A DNA stretch of 64,000 bases, taken from an uncultured Methanospirillum sp. GTDB taxonomy: Archaea; Halobacteriota; Methanomicrobia; Methanomicrobiales; Methanospirillaceae. The notes under the pieces are model-generated. The model had not been told where the DNA came from, made no database searches, and worked only from the letters and a program-made list of their open reading frames with translations. Positions 10,714 to 18,951 of the stretch are shown here, in pieces. How positions within the stretch are numbered: the stretch's first letter is position 1; each line of letters opens with the position of its first letter. The stretch is from contig NZ_OY764544.1 of the NCBI RefSeq assembly GCF_963668475.1, positions 992,001 to 1,056,000 of the forward strand, in the 5' to 3' direction. Position numbers and translations under genes: made by a program.

Positions 10714-10866
10714 ATGGCAGAACCTTTCAATACATCAATAACTCTCACCAAGGATGATGCCCGGCGTTTTCATGAATACGACAGTGATCCATTGAAATAT
10801 GAAAATGACCGGAGTAAAGCCGCAGCTAGCCGGGCCCGGCAAATCGCTCAAAATCTCAAACTTTAA
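10714..10866 (+). CDS. Small antitoxin-like protein upstream of GNAT toxin
   Basis: A 50-residue reading frame with a strong AGGAG ribosome binding site eight bases before the ATG. The product is hydrophilic and helical, with a basic C-terminus (AASRARQIAQNLKL). It ends 33 bases before the GNAT gene on the same strand. Small-protein plus acetyltransferase is the usual layout of GNAT type II toxin-antitoxin pairs (TacAT, AtaRT), where the small protein binds DNA and neutralises the enzyme. I do not recognise the family, and there is no clear ribbon-helix-helix motif, so the antitoxin role rests on size, position and partner. Confidence 0.6.
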   Translation: MAEPFNTSITLTKDDARRFHEYDSDPLKYENDRSKAAASRARQIAQNLKL

Positions 10867-10899
10867 TTCACGGTTTTTGATTCTACAGGGATAGGTTTA

Positions 10900-11406
10900 G
10901 TGCGTTTATCTGATTCTATTAATATCAATGAATTTTGCTGTGCTTCTAAAGTGGGTAGCCTTCCCCTACAGAATTTCCTGAAACATCATGCCCATGATAA
11001 CCAGAAAAGGAAGTTATCAATAACCTGGATTCTTGTTCAAGAATCGGAACCCTGTATTCCTCTGGGATATATTTCTCTGGCCTGTGCAAGCATTGATGTA
11101 GAGGATCTGAATGCTGGTGACAAAAAAGGTTGTCCTAAATACGACCGGTTTCCTGCGCTATTAATCGGTAAATTTGCCATTGATGACAGTTATCATGGGA
11201 AGGGACTTGGTACTCAACTCATGGATTATGTCTATGCTCTTACCATCAAAATATCAGAAAATACCGGGTGCCGATACCTTATCGTTGAATCCAAACCCTC
11301 CTCTGCCTGGTTCTACGAAGAAAAGTGTAACTTTATCAGAGTTCGGGAACTTGAAGATGGAAATATCCTCTTTTATAAGAATGTAATTACTCTACTTTTT
11401 GAGTAA
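10900..11406 (+). CDS. GNAT acetyltransferase, probable toxin
   Basis: A 168-residue protein starting at GTG, with AGGG about ten bases upstream. The acetyl-CoA-binding motif A of the GNAT fold is clear: FAIDDSYHGKGLGTQLMDYV (Q/RxxGxG/A type), followed by IVESKPSSAWFYEEKCNF, which matches the tail seen in toxins of the TacT/AtaT type. Such toxins acetylate the amino group of charged tRNAs and stop translation. It follows a 50-residue antitoxin candidate and sits in the gap between two partial copies of a FUSC gene, so it looks like a recently gained module. A housekeeping N-acetyltransferase is the alternative. Confidence 0.82.
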   Translation: MRLSDSININEFCCASKVGSLPLQNFLKHHAHDNQKRKLSITWILVQESEPCIPLGYISLACASIDVEDLNAGDKKGCPKYDRFPALLIGKFAIDDSYHGKGLGTQLMDYVYALTIKISENTGCRYLIVESKPSSAWFYEEKCNFIRVRELEDGNILFYKNVITLLFE

Positions 11407-11419
11407 AAAGAATGAGTCA

Positions 11420-12523
11420 TCAGCATTTCATTGAAGTGTTTATGCTTTTCTGAATAAACGGGAGTTGCCACACTGCATATCCCAAAATTGACGCGATGAA
11501 GAGCCCAATCAGGGTATTCACCAGTCTGTCCATGATTATCCCCTGGATGTAAGGCTCATTGAACTCAAGCAGTGATATGATCAGAATGGTCATGACCGAT
11601 GTATAAACCAGGTAATTCCGGGCTTTTGCATATGGCCGCACAGATGCCAGTACGGTAATGATGAGAATGAATAATCCGGATGGAACAGACCAGAGCATCA
11701 GAGCACTGGCAATTACCACTCCGATACAGGTGCCGAGAGCCCTCATTGATATCCGGGACATAGTTGTCTCAAGGTTTCTATGAACTACCAAAACCACGAC
11801 CAATGCAATCCAGTATGAACGTGGCAGGTTCAGAAGAATGGAAGTCATTTCTGCAACGATTATGCAGATGGTGATACGGAGTGTGTATACCCACCCTTTC
11901 AGTGTATACAGGTTTTTCTTCCAGTACCGGTATTGCCGGGTGAGTGAGGAACTGCCGGGCTTCACTGCCGTTTCTGTTGTTTGAGGGACGCGAAGTTCTG
12001 GTTGAAATCTCGTGAAGAGGAGGGAGAGGCACACCATCAATACAACGATCCAGATCTCCCCGATGACAAAAAACCCGGTGATACCAGCAGCAGAGAGAAG
12101 ATCACCTGTATGAAACGATGACCCGATGATCAGAAATATGAGAATCAGGCTGCTGCACCGGGCAAAGGTTCTGTTCATCCCCCCGACAAGTGCAATGAAG
12201 AAGGTCAGAACAACCAGAGAAAATCCTGCCATCACTGTGTTGTTTCCTACCTGTGATCCAAACAGGAATGCGATCGCATCAGCCACGAAAGCACATAGCA
12301 TTGTTGAGTATTGTTCCCGGAGTGGTGATTCATCATACAGGTTTGCTATCGCCAGTGATCCGATTGAGACGATACCACCCACTCCGATCATGCCAAGCCA
12401 CCAGGATATGATCATGGGGATGCCGATACCAAGACCGCTCCCGATGATCAGTGATGGATGAACGGTTTTTTCAGATGACCAGGAGAAAAGAGACCTCATG
12501 GCTGAAGGTACATGATCAGGCAT
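11420..12523 (-). CDS. FUSC/aromatic acid exporter-like membrane protein
   Basis: A 367-residue integral membrane protein with about eight to ten hydrophobic segments. The C-terminal half carries the FUSC-type block: RSYWIALVVVLVV, then MSRISMRALGTCIGVVIAS, then FNEPYIQGIIMDRLVNTLIG. Related proteins (YccS, AaeB, FusC) export organic acids or fusaric acid; the archaeal substrate is unknown. It is the only complete copy of three: its 3' end is repeated at 10173-10605, and its 5' end plus upstream DNA at 13918-14763. It stands between two toxin-antitoxin modules. Nothing in the sequence shows how it is regulated. Confidence 0.8.
   Translation of the reverse strand: MPDHVPSAMRSLFSWSSEKTVHPSLIIGSGLGIGIPMIISWWLGMIGVGGIVSIGSLAIANLYDESPLREQYSTMLCAFVADAIAFLFGSQVGNNTVMAGFSLVVLTFFIALVGGMNRTFARCSSLILIFLIIGSSFHTGDLLSAAGITGFFVIGEIWIVVLMVCLSLLFTRFQPELRVPQTTETAVKPGSSSLTRQYRYWKKNLYTLKGWVYTLRITICIIVAEMTSILLNLPRSYWIALVVVLVVHRNLETTMSRISMRALGTCIGVVIASALMLWSVPSGLFILIITVLASVRPYAKARNYLVYTSVMTILIISLLEFNEPYIQGIIMDRLVNTLIGLFIASILGYAVWQLPFIQKSINTSMKC
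11439..11871. repeat. Direct repeat A, copy 2 (433 bp)
   Basis: The intact-gene copy of the repeat at 10173-10605. It covers the 3' portion of the FUSC-family gene. Confidence 0.88.
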
Positions 12524-13065
12524 TTTAGTTTTCTTCCGGGAGTTCAGATCGAGAGTATTTGGTCTTGACCGTGAACTTCGTTTCTATGGAGAAAATCCGG
12601 GATAAGCTTTGGTGTAGTTTGAGTCGTGAGATTCAGGAGTCCCGGGGTAATGGAAGGTCAGTTTTTATCAGGTCCCTAATGGGTTGAGATCTGAACAACG
12701 ATGGTTCCTATCGGAATACATGATAACAGAGCGGGAGAGACCGGGTTTAAGCGGGAGCAATCCGACCACACATAGAACTCTGATCAGCCATTTGAATGCT
12801 AGATGAGCAGGGTTTATGATCAGAGCGGGAAAGCGGGGTACAGGTATATGTACAGTGATAGGGAGAGGTGATCATGAGGGACACTGTATATAGAAATCTC
12901 CCGCTCTCTATTATATAAAATAATAATTTATTATTATTTCTTAGTATTACCAACGGAATGAGGGTATTTTAGAGAGCGGGGTCATCCGCTCTCGGTTTTA
13001 GTAAAGAGATATAAATTTGAGCTTTGTGTGATATGACGAAGATCTGAAGAGATCATGAGGGCGGG
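12219..13065. repeat. Direct repeat B, copy 1 (about 847 bp)
   Basis: It matches 13918-14763 at roughly nine bases in ten. It covers the first 100 or so codons of the FUSC gene and about 540 bases of non-coding DNA upstream. Both copies end at GAGGGCGGG. Confidence 0.88.
12524..13065. other. Non-coding region with repeated AGAGCGGG elements
   Basis: About 540 bases with no convincing gene. The motif AGAGCGGG or its complement recurs near 12727, 12823, 12898 and 12973, and an exact 8-bp hairpin (GAGAGCGG...CCGCTCTC, loop GGTCAT) lies at 12972-12993. The region is preserved in the second copy at 14223-14763, where the hairpin is partly altered. It may be an untranslated leader, a structured RNA or a small mobile element. 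Confidence 0.5.
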
Positions 13066-13139
13066 GCTTTCCCGCGATCCTCACTCATTATTTTTGGGAT
13101 TATCAGATTTATCAGAATTTGGATGGTCCAATCAGATAT

Positions 13140-13230
13140 CAGCCGATCCGGGTAACGGCGTCCACCGATGTATCTGCAGGTGTTACCGTTCTATCGTGAT
13201 AATCTGTCGGCGAATTATAGAACCGCAGAT
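13140..13230 (+). pseudogene. Short remnant of an HTH gene like that at 16036
   Basis: The frame reads VLPFYRDNLSANYRTA, which aligns with VLQFYRDNPSASYVTA in the broken HTH gene at about 16335-16390. The flanking DNA is also similar (GATGTA...), with a one-base shift. Only a scrap remains, so it is a decayed second copy. Confidence 0.45.
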
Positions 13231-13263
13231 TCAGATCACTGGAAAAAAGAAGGGATCAAACGG

Positions 13264-13542
13264 TTAACTTTGGTATTTCCGGTATATCGTCTTCCGGGGA
13301 CCTGCTTCAATGACAAGAAGCACCAGCTCATCGTCAATGATCTCTAATATCGCCCGGTATTCACCGGTTCGGATTGAGAACAACCCTTTTCCCTTCCCTT
13401 TCAGGGGTCCCAATTTATTTCTGGGATTGTCAATCTGTTCTAGATCAGCAAGGGCTGATTCAAGGGAGTGTCGTGCAGGAACAGGAAGTTTTGCCAGGTC
13501 ATGCTTGGCTCCGGGAGAGATAATAACCGTGAATTTACTCAA
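13264..13542 (-). CDS. RelE/ParE-superfamily toxin
   Basis: About 92 residues of the RelE/ParE fold: KFTVIISPGAKHDLAKLPVP at the start, then LKGKGKGLFSIRTGEYRAIL and PRKTIYRKY at the end, matching the plasmid-stabilisation toxin pattern. Most such toxins cleave mRNA at the ribosome or poison gyrase. A TTG start at 13542 is chosen because GGAG lies six bases upstream; it overlaps the antitoxin stop codon by eight bases (TTGAGTAA). A TTG at 13554 would add four residues. The pair sits between the intact FUSC gene and its 5' fragment. Confidence 0.88.
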   Translation of the reverse strand: MSKFTVIISPGAKHDLAKLPVPARHSLESALADLEQIDNPRNKLGPLKGKGKGLFSIRTGEYRAILEIIDDELVLLVIEAGPRKTIYRKYQS

Positions 13543-13771
13543 AAGAGTCTCCAAGTTCCGCCATTACTTCCGTAAGTGTCTGGCATCTTCCTTCCTTGTA
13601 ATCCTTTCGCGCCTGCTCCACCCGGTTAAGGGTCTCGTCGCTGATGGGTTCCGGATCTATCTGACCGTCAAGGATGGCATTGATGATCTCTTCGTCAGAT
13701 TCATCTGGTCGATTTTTCAGAAGGGCAATCTTCTGATAAGTTTCATCGCTCAGAGAAACCGTGACTGTCAT
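13535..13771 (-). CDS. Antitoxin partner of the RelE/ParE toxin
   Basis: A 78-residue acidic protein. The N-terminus MTVTVSLSDETYQKIALLK is the ribbon-helix-helix-like or VapB-like DNA-binding start common in archaeal antitoxins. The C-terminal part (RVEQARKDYKEGRCQTLTEV) is the amphipathic region that usually wraps the toxin. It is the first gene of the pair and overlaps the toxin gene. It would repress its own operon, as is usual for type II systems. Confidence 0.85.
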   Translation of the reverse strand: MTVTVSLSDETYQKIALLKNRPDESDEEIINAILDGQIDPEPISDETLNRVEQARKDYKEGRCQTLTEVMAELGDSFE

Positions 13772-13904
13772 GAGTATGTATTATCCTCGAAAGGCCATAT
13801 GCATTCCGTATGAGGAATAGGTTAAAAATTCAATCAAGTATTCACCTCTACCTAAAATAATGAGGTCTGTTTGTCTGATACAAGGGATTGAATCAGTCTG
13901 GGAA

Positions 13905-14222
13905 TTATTTTTTCCGGGAAAATCCTGCTATCACCGAATTGTTTCCTACCAGTGATCCAAACAGGAATTCGATTGTATCAGCCACGAAAGCACATAGCAT
14001 TGTTGAGTATTGTTCCCGGAGTGGTGATTCATCGGACAGGTTTGCTATCGCCAGTGATCCAATTGAGACGATACCTCCCACTCCGATCATGCCAAGCCAC
14101 CAGGATATGATCATGGGGATGCCGATACCAAGACCGCTCCCGATGATCAGTGATGGATGAACAGTTTTTTCAGATGACCAGGAGAAAAGAGACCTCATGG
14201 CTGAATGTACATGGCCAGGCAT
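13905..14222 (-). pseudogene. 5' fragment of duplicated FUSC-family membrane gene
   Basis: The first 101 residues match the intact protein at 11420-12523 almost exactly (starting MPGHVHSAMRSLFSWSSEK). Homology then breaks after VIAGFS, and the frame stops four residues later. The C-terminal two thirds are missing, so it cannot make the normal transporter. The matching upstream DNA is also duplicated. Confidence 0.85.
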
Positions 14223-14763
14223 TTTAGTTTTCTTCCGGGAGTTCAGATAGAGAGTATTTGGTCTTGACTGTGAACTTCGTTTCTATAGAGAAAATCCGGG
14301 ATTAGTTTTGGTGTAGTTCGAGTCGTGAGATTCAGGAGTTCCGGGGTAATGGAAGGTCAGTTTTTATCAGGTCCCTAATGGGTTGAGATCTGAACAACGA
14401 TGGTTCCTATCGGAATACATGATAACAGAGCGGGAGAGACCGGGTTTAAGCGGGAGCATTCCGACCACGTAGATAACTCTGATCCGCACATTGAAAGCCA
14501 TATGAGCAGGGTTTATGATCAGAGCGGGAAAGCGGGGTACAGATATATGTACAGTGATAGGGAGAGGTGATCATGAGAGTTACTGCATATAGAAATCTCC
14601 CGCTCTCTATTAAATAAAATATATATATATTATTATTTCTTAGTATTACCCGTGAATTGAGCGTATTTTGAGAGCGGGGCCATCCGCTCATGGTTTTAGT
14701 AATGTCATAGAGTTTTAAGATTTGTGTGATATGACGAAGATCTGAAGAGATCATGAGGGCGGG
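13918..14763. repeat. Direct repeat B, copy 2 (about 846 bp)
   Basis: The second copy of 12219-13065, with scattered substitutions. The coding part is truncated, while the non-coding part, including the AGAGCGGG motifs, is retained. Confidence 0.88.
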
Positions 14764-15299
14764 AGTTTCCACTGGTTTGTTTGAGAGAGTACATTGGCTC
14801 AGCCCACCTGATAGAAAGACTGTCAGGAAGGTGTTGGATGATCCGGTTGGATGGTTTTTCTATTCCTGACGAGGCTGCATGGATTCATGGGACTATTTTC
14901 GAGATCATTCTCGAAGAATGAAGCGATCTCTCTTCGGTCATCCAGGAATTTATGAAGAACTTTTCTAATGCCAGGCTGTTTGCGGGTTACGGTGTCTCAT
15001 TCGATCATTCCCATATTGAGAAGGAGTGCAGAAGACCACATCTTGAGTGAAATTTCAACTGTAATTGAAGTAACCGATTGATTCAGCGATTTTACAAGAG
15101 GGCATCAGTAGCCTTTCAGTTAGTCATGTCGTGTTAAAATTATGCATTTGATTAGGATTCACATCTATTGTGCCATTTTTCGCCAGATTCTAAACATGAT
15201 TGAGAACCGAGAAAAAATCAGGACTCTGATCTCAGGTGGATTGAGTTTATCGGCAAAAAATGATTGAAAGACCAAATATCAGATTTGATAGACAGAAAT
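14764..15299. other. Intergenic DNA with possible gene remnants
   Basis: About 530 bases without an intact gene. A frame of about 48 codons ending at 14920 (…DGFSIPDEAAWIHGTIFEI…) reads like the tail of a protein but has no start. On the minus strand a frame near 14990-14850 also reads smoothly. Both are probably decayed genes; I could not identify a family. Confidence 0.35.
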
Positions 15300-15638
15300 C
15301 TATTTTTCAAGTTCTCCTTTCATAACCTGGAATTCTTCGGTAGTGATCTCACCTTTTGCATATCGCTCTTTCAGGATATCTAATGCAGAATTTGTTTCTG
15401 AAATAACTTTATGCCCTCCGATCTCACGGAGAATGAGATACAGAAACAGGGCAAATATCCCTACCATCGGGATGACAATGAGGATCCACCAGAGAAGACC
15501 ATGCATTCCGCGTTTGTTTGCATCCTGGAAGACGATATATCCAATGATAATGAAAATAAGAAACCAGAAGAACATCATTCCCATACCAAAGAATGGGAAT
15601 CCATAGCCGCCTCCCCAGGGACCCATCATTCCGAACAT
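15300..15638 (-). CDS. Small membrane protein with SHOCT domain
   Basis: About 112 residues from the ATG at 15638. A glycine/methionine-rich start (MFGMMGPWGGGYGFPF) is followed by two membrane segments (about residues 14-35 and 45-70). The C-terminus is a SHOCT domain (ALDILKERYAKGEITTEEFQ), a short oligomerisation motif common in small membrane proteins. A TTG start at 15725 would add 29 residues with no family likeness. The function is unknown. It stands alone at the edge of the island. Confidence 0.8.
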   Translation of the reverse strand: MFGMMGPWGGGYGFPFFGMGMMFFWFLIFIIIGYIVFQDANKRGMHGLLWWILIVIPMVGIFALFLYLILREIGGHKVISETNSALDILKERYAKGEITTEEFQVMKGELEK

Positions 15639-15759
15639 GAATGAGAGTGTATTTCCGAGTTCATAATCTTTTGCAAGATTCCAATAACCTTTCTTATAAT
15701 GTTTTGACAATCCCAATACATACAATCAGGAATTTCATTTATACCAAAGCAAATATGGT

Positions 15760-16040
15760 GAACAGATGAGAGAAACTTGAAACCGAACCGATAATTGTCG
15801 GGAATGAGTTCAGATTCGATGATGAAATGTAGATAAAAAAGAGATTATCATTTTTTCTGGCAATGGAGTAGAATTTAAGGATATTAAGAATTTGATCTCT
15901 GACATTAAAGAACAGATGAATCTTTACCAAGAAAAAGATGTAGAGGTGCTTACATCTGGAATGGATCTAGAAGTCCGAATTTGAGGATCAACTTGCATCT
16001 ATTATCAATCCAATAATTGATCTGGTTCACTTTCGTTGAA
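15760..16040 (+). pseudogene. Decayed small gene of unknown function
   Basis: Three short frames join into one sensible protein if single bases are restored: ETEPIIVGNEFRFDDE, then VDKKEIIIFSGNGVEF through VEVLTSGMDLEVR, then FEDQLASIINPIIDLVHFR before a stop at about 16040. One break is at an AAA run (15825-15827); the other is at CGAATTT near 15980. The start is unclear. I do not recognise the family. It directly precedes another gene broken in the same manner. Confidence 0.45.
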
Positions 16041-16515
16041 AAATCAGATAAATTCCCTCCGGGGAGAGAGTACCCGGTTCGGGTGGCTGGTCATGTCAGT
16101 CTTTACCGGGGTAAGTATCGCATTCAATGTCGCGGTAAGCCCGACATCTTGACTAGCCGGGCTGTTAATGCTATCCCGCCAGTAACGCTTACGGTATCCG
16201 TTGAGATCCTACTTTCATGGTCCGTTCTGATCTCTTTACTGCTTTACCTGTTCAGGAGGATGAACCGAATACCCGGTCTGTTACATCCCCTGTTACCATG
16301 TTACACCCGGCTGTTACATCGGATGTAACAACGCAGCAAGTGTTACAGTTCTATCGGGATAACCCATCAGCCAGTTATGTCACTGCTGCGTCTCATCTGA
16401 ACATTACTCGGCAGACCGTTTCCCGGCATGTCTCCCGGCTCCGGAGAATGGAAAACTATTCAGAGAAGGTGATCGGTTTGTTATTCCTGATTCCGATACC
16501 CGCGAGTTTGCATAA
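16036..16515 (+). pseudogene. DUF2637-like membrane protein with C-terminal HTH, frameshifted
   Basis: Read across frames, the locus encodes about 160 residues. There are two membrane segments (FGWLVMSVFTGVSIAFNVAV and AIPPVTLTVSVEILLSW), a linker rich in T, V and P, an HTH domain (SYVTAASHLNITRQTVSRHV), and a tail ending DRFVIPDSDTREFA. This layout resembles DUF2637 proteins of plasmids and integrated elements. Three single-base losses break it: at CCC 16140-16142, GG 16219-16220 and GG 16450-16451, each fixed by adding one base to the run. The glutaredoxin gene follows 14 bases later. A remnant of a second copy lies near 13165. Confidence 0.65.
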
Positions 16516-16529
16516 GTTTCGGTGAAAAT

Positions 16530-16781
16530 ATGAGCACGATAATAATCTACACCATGGAGAACTGCCTGAACTGTGAGAAACTGAAAGAAGCATTGAACGG
16601 GATTGGTATCGAGTATGAAGAACAGAACATCGAGACGAAAGAGGCGATCATTGATCTCCGGTGTCTCGGTTGTTTTCCCCAGGAAGCTCCGGTACTCAGA
16701 TTCATGAATACCTGCTATGAGTCTCCGGTGATCTTCGGCAATAATGGGGAGATAAACCGGCACATAATCCACAGAATTTAA
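16530..16781 (+). CDS. Glutaredoxin-like thiol-disulfide protein
   Basis: An 83-residue protein with a thioredoxin fold of glutaredoxin/NrdH type. It has the CLNC redox motif (residues 13-16) after IIIYTMEN, the family's cis-proline (EAPVL, about residue 54), and a C-terminal VIFGNNGEIN strand. GGTGA lies five bases before the ATG. These small proteins reduce ribonucleotide reductase or other disulfides in the cytoplasm. A further CLGC pair precedes the cis-proline. It is the only intact gene in a broken operon with the DUF2637-like gene, and such proteins are frequent on archaeal plasmids and viruses. Confidence 0.85.
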   Translation: MSTIIIYTMENCLNCEKLKEALNGIGIEYEEQNIETKEAIIDLRCLGCFPQEAPVLRFMNTCYESPVIFGNNGEINRHIIHRI

Positions 16782-16897
16782 GGGAAGAATTTGGATCAAT
16801 TTTGATTAAAATATTGCAATCAATATATTGAAGAAGAAAATACGTGAATTATTCAAGAAGGAATCACTCATATGTATTATTGTAATAAGGTTAAAAA

Positions 16898-17845
16898 ATG
16901 GGTGATATTGTAGAAAGTTTATGGATTTCTGTTCTTGCATCGATTATTGCCGCATTCTTTACAGCCCATTACACTCAAAATGAAATGCGCAGACGCGATT
17001 TTAATAAGCATATAAAAATACTTTTTAAAGAAATTAACGAGAATGAAAATAAGTTAAATCTGTTTTTAAACCACTTACAGGAAAAAACGGTCGTATGGGA
17101 AGAAAAAAAGAGGGATTATCAATCATTAAGCCCAGATTGGAGAGGGATCTGGTTAGACAAAAAAATTTCTTCTGGTTTCCCTCCATTTGTATTTAATTAC
17201 CTGTCTTTTGATAATTATAATTTGTTCTATAATTTAGGATATCAACTTGAATTGCCCGACGAAGGTGAAAAACTCAATGGTTCTTACACTTTTCTGAAAA
17301 AATTTTGTCAAAACACTCAAGAATTAGAACAATTAATTAATTCAAAGGTAAAAAAAGGTGAGGATTTCTCACAATATATTGAATTGATGAAATCAGAATA
17401 TAATCTGATATGTAACTATATTCCTGAAATAAAAACGGAATATGGAAATTCGGGGGAAAAGATATTCAAATCCTATTGGGGTTACCATAAAAAAAATCTG
17501 ATTAACTTTTTACGCGAATATTTTTTTAGTGATCATCAAATCAAATCAAAAAATAATCAAACCCCGATAGATACTGCTAATCCGATTATTGAAGAACCCT
17601 CATCAAATCAGGCTCAAGATATTAACGTTCCTCCTAAAAATAAATTCTACCCTGAATCTGAAGGAAGTATTCCTGTGTATAATGATAAAATGATAGAGGT
17701 TGCATCCACCTCAATGGAAAGAACTATTCGTTATTCTAAAGACGATCCTCAGTCATTTCCTACAACTACAAATGAATCTAATATGACTGACATTCTACAA
17801 AAAGATCAGAAATACACTCCTGTTTATCGTAATAAAAGAAAATAG
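16898..17845 (+). CDS. Hypothetical membrane-anchored protein, AT-rich
   Basis: A 315-residue protein with one N-terminal membrane segment (about residues 6-24, LWISVLASIIAAFFTAHYT) and then a long, charged helical region. After about residue 215 it becomes a low-complexity tail rich in N, P, S and T, probably unstructured. I recognise no family. Its codons are strongly A/T-ending, unlike the metabolic genes, which suggests horizontal transfer. The next intact gene encodes an EEP-fold nuclease-like protein, but 178 bases separate them. Membrane anchor plus effector would suit a defence system; that is speculation. Confidence 0.75.
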   Translation: MGDIVESLWISVLASIIAAFFTAHYTQNEMRRRDFNKHIKILFKEINENENKLNLFLNHLQEKTVVWEEKKRDYQSLSPDWRGIWLDKKISSGFPPFVFNYLSFDNYNLFYNLGYQLELPDEGEKLNGSYTFLKKFCQNTQELEQLINSKVKKGEDFSQYIELMKSEYNLICNYIPEIKTEYGNSGEKIFKSYWGYHKKNLINFLREYFFSDHQIKSKNNQTPIDTANPIIEEPSSNQAQDINVPPKNKFYPESEGSIPVYNDKMIEVASTSMERTIRYSKDDPQSFPTTTNESNMTDILQKDQKYTPVYRNKRK

Positions 17846-17928
17846 TCTCGATTTTTTAAGTGATATTTAATTAAGATTTTTCCAGTTTAAGTAAGAAAGA
17901 TATAGAAATAATTAGGATCTAAAATTGA

Positions 17929-18027
17929 TTGGTTAAAGGGAATATTATTCTACGTAATTTTGTGGACGTCCCAAATAATGCAGATGGCCATATCCCCATA
18001 TTCAAGGAAATTGTGGTGAAAATATGA
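17929..18027 (+). pseudogene. Possible 3' remnant coupled to the EEP gene
   Basis: A 32-codon frame ending …NNADGHIPIFKEIVVKI, whose TGA overlaps the EEP start as ATGA. It has only a TTG start without a clear ribosome site. The tight overlap suggests the tail of a lost upstream gene that was once cotranslated with the nuclease. Confidence 0.35.
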
Positions 18028-18719
18028 GAATTGCTTCCTGGAATTGTAACGGTGCTTATAGAAAAAAAGAGGACTTATTGAATAGTAGATTAAATCCCGA
18101 AATAGCAATTATTCAGGAATGTGAGAAACCTGGGCTCAAATATAACTCACAATATCCCTATCACCTGTGGATAGGGGACAATGATAATAAAGGTCTTGGT
18201 ATATTTTCATTAAATCCATTAGTCGAAATTGAATTGAGAGATAATAAATCGAAATATTATCTTCCCTTTTTATATAACGATTTTTTTGTTATTGCTTTTT
18301 GGACTAAAAACGACATTAATTCTCCTAGAAATCGATATATCGGGCAAGCTTTCAATGTAATAAATTGCTATCACGATCTATTGCATCTGAAATGCATAAT
18401 TATTGGAGATTTGAACTGGAATGTATGTTGGGATCATGCAACGCAAAGAAATCCGGTAACCGGGACACTTACAGAATTAAATTCAATATTCTCAAATTTT
18501 CAAATTACGAGTGCTTATCACTCTCATAATAATGTTGATTTTGGATATGAAAAAAAACCAACATTATTCCTTCATAGAAAAAAAGAACGACCCTATCATG
18601 TAGATTATATCTATTTATCAAAAGATATTCTGGATAATCTTCAGAAATTTGAGATTGGTGAATTTGATGATTGGATTCAATATAGTGACCATATGCCCGT
18701 GTATGCTGATATTGGTTAG
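18024..18719 (+). CDS. Endonuclease/exonuclease/phosphatase-family protein
   Basis: A 231-residue protein with the EEP fold: SWNCNG near the start (metal and phosphate contacts), IQECEKP (the metal-binding Glu32), IIGDLNWN near residue 136, and the C-terminal YSDHMPV with the catalytic His. Members cut DNA, RNA or phosphoesters. No secretion signal is seen. GGTGA lies five bases before the ATG. It is AT-rich like the upstream hypothetical gene, so both may have arrived together. The substrate is unknown; a toxin, defence nuclease or repair enzyme are all possible. Confidence 0.85.
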   Translation: MRIASWNCNGAYRKKEDLLNSRLNPEIAIIQECEKPGLKYNSQYPYHLWIGDNDNKGLGIFSLNPLVEIELRDNKSKYYLPFLYNDFFVIAFWTKNDINSPRNRYIGQAFNVINCYHDLLHLKCIIIGDLNWNVCWDHATQRNPVTGTLTELNSIFSNFQITSAYHSHNNVDFGYEKKPTLFLHRKKERPYHVDYIYLSKDILDNLQKFEIGEFDDWIQYSDHMPVYADIG

Positions 18720-18951
18720 TTATATAATCTCTTTTTGAGTATTACAAATTCTATACTGATCTCTTCTAATTAATTATTCGAAATTCTTACAAAAAATATC
18801 TCTGAAATTATTGGAAAGAAGCTACCCACACATGTACGCCAGCGATTCTATTAAGGAACGAATATTCTATCTCCGTTCTCTCCCTTTTTTAATCCAGATT
18901 TAAACCAATACCAAATATTTTTATACCGGATTATTCCGGATGGAGGAAAAC

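Noticed and set aside
12747..12953. 68-residue minus-strand frame in repeat B, also present at 14446
   Set aside because: It is kept in both copies only because the DNA is duplicated; the start, length and several residues change, and it has no family features.
12972..12993. Hairpin as a CRISPR or terminator
   Set aside because: There is no regular spacer array, and the hairpin is followed by only a weak T run, so neither call is supported.
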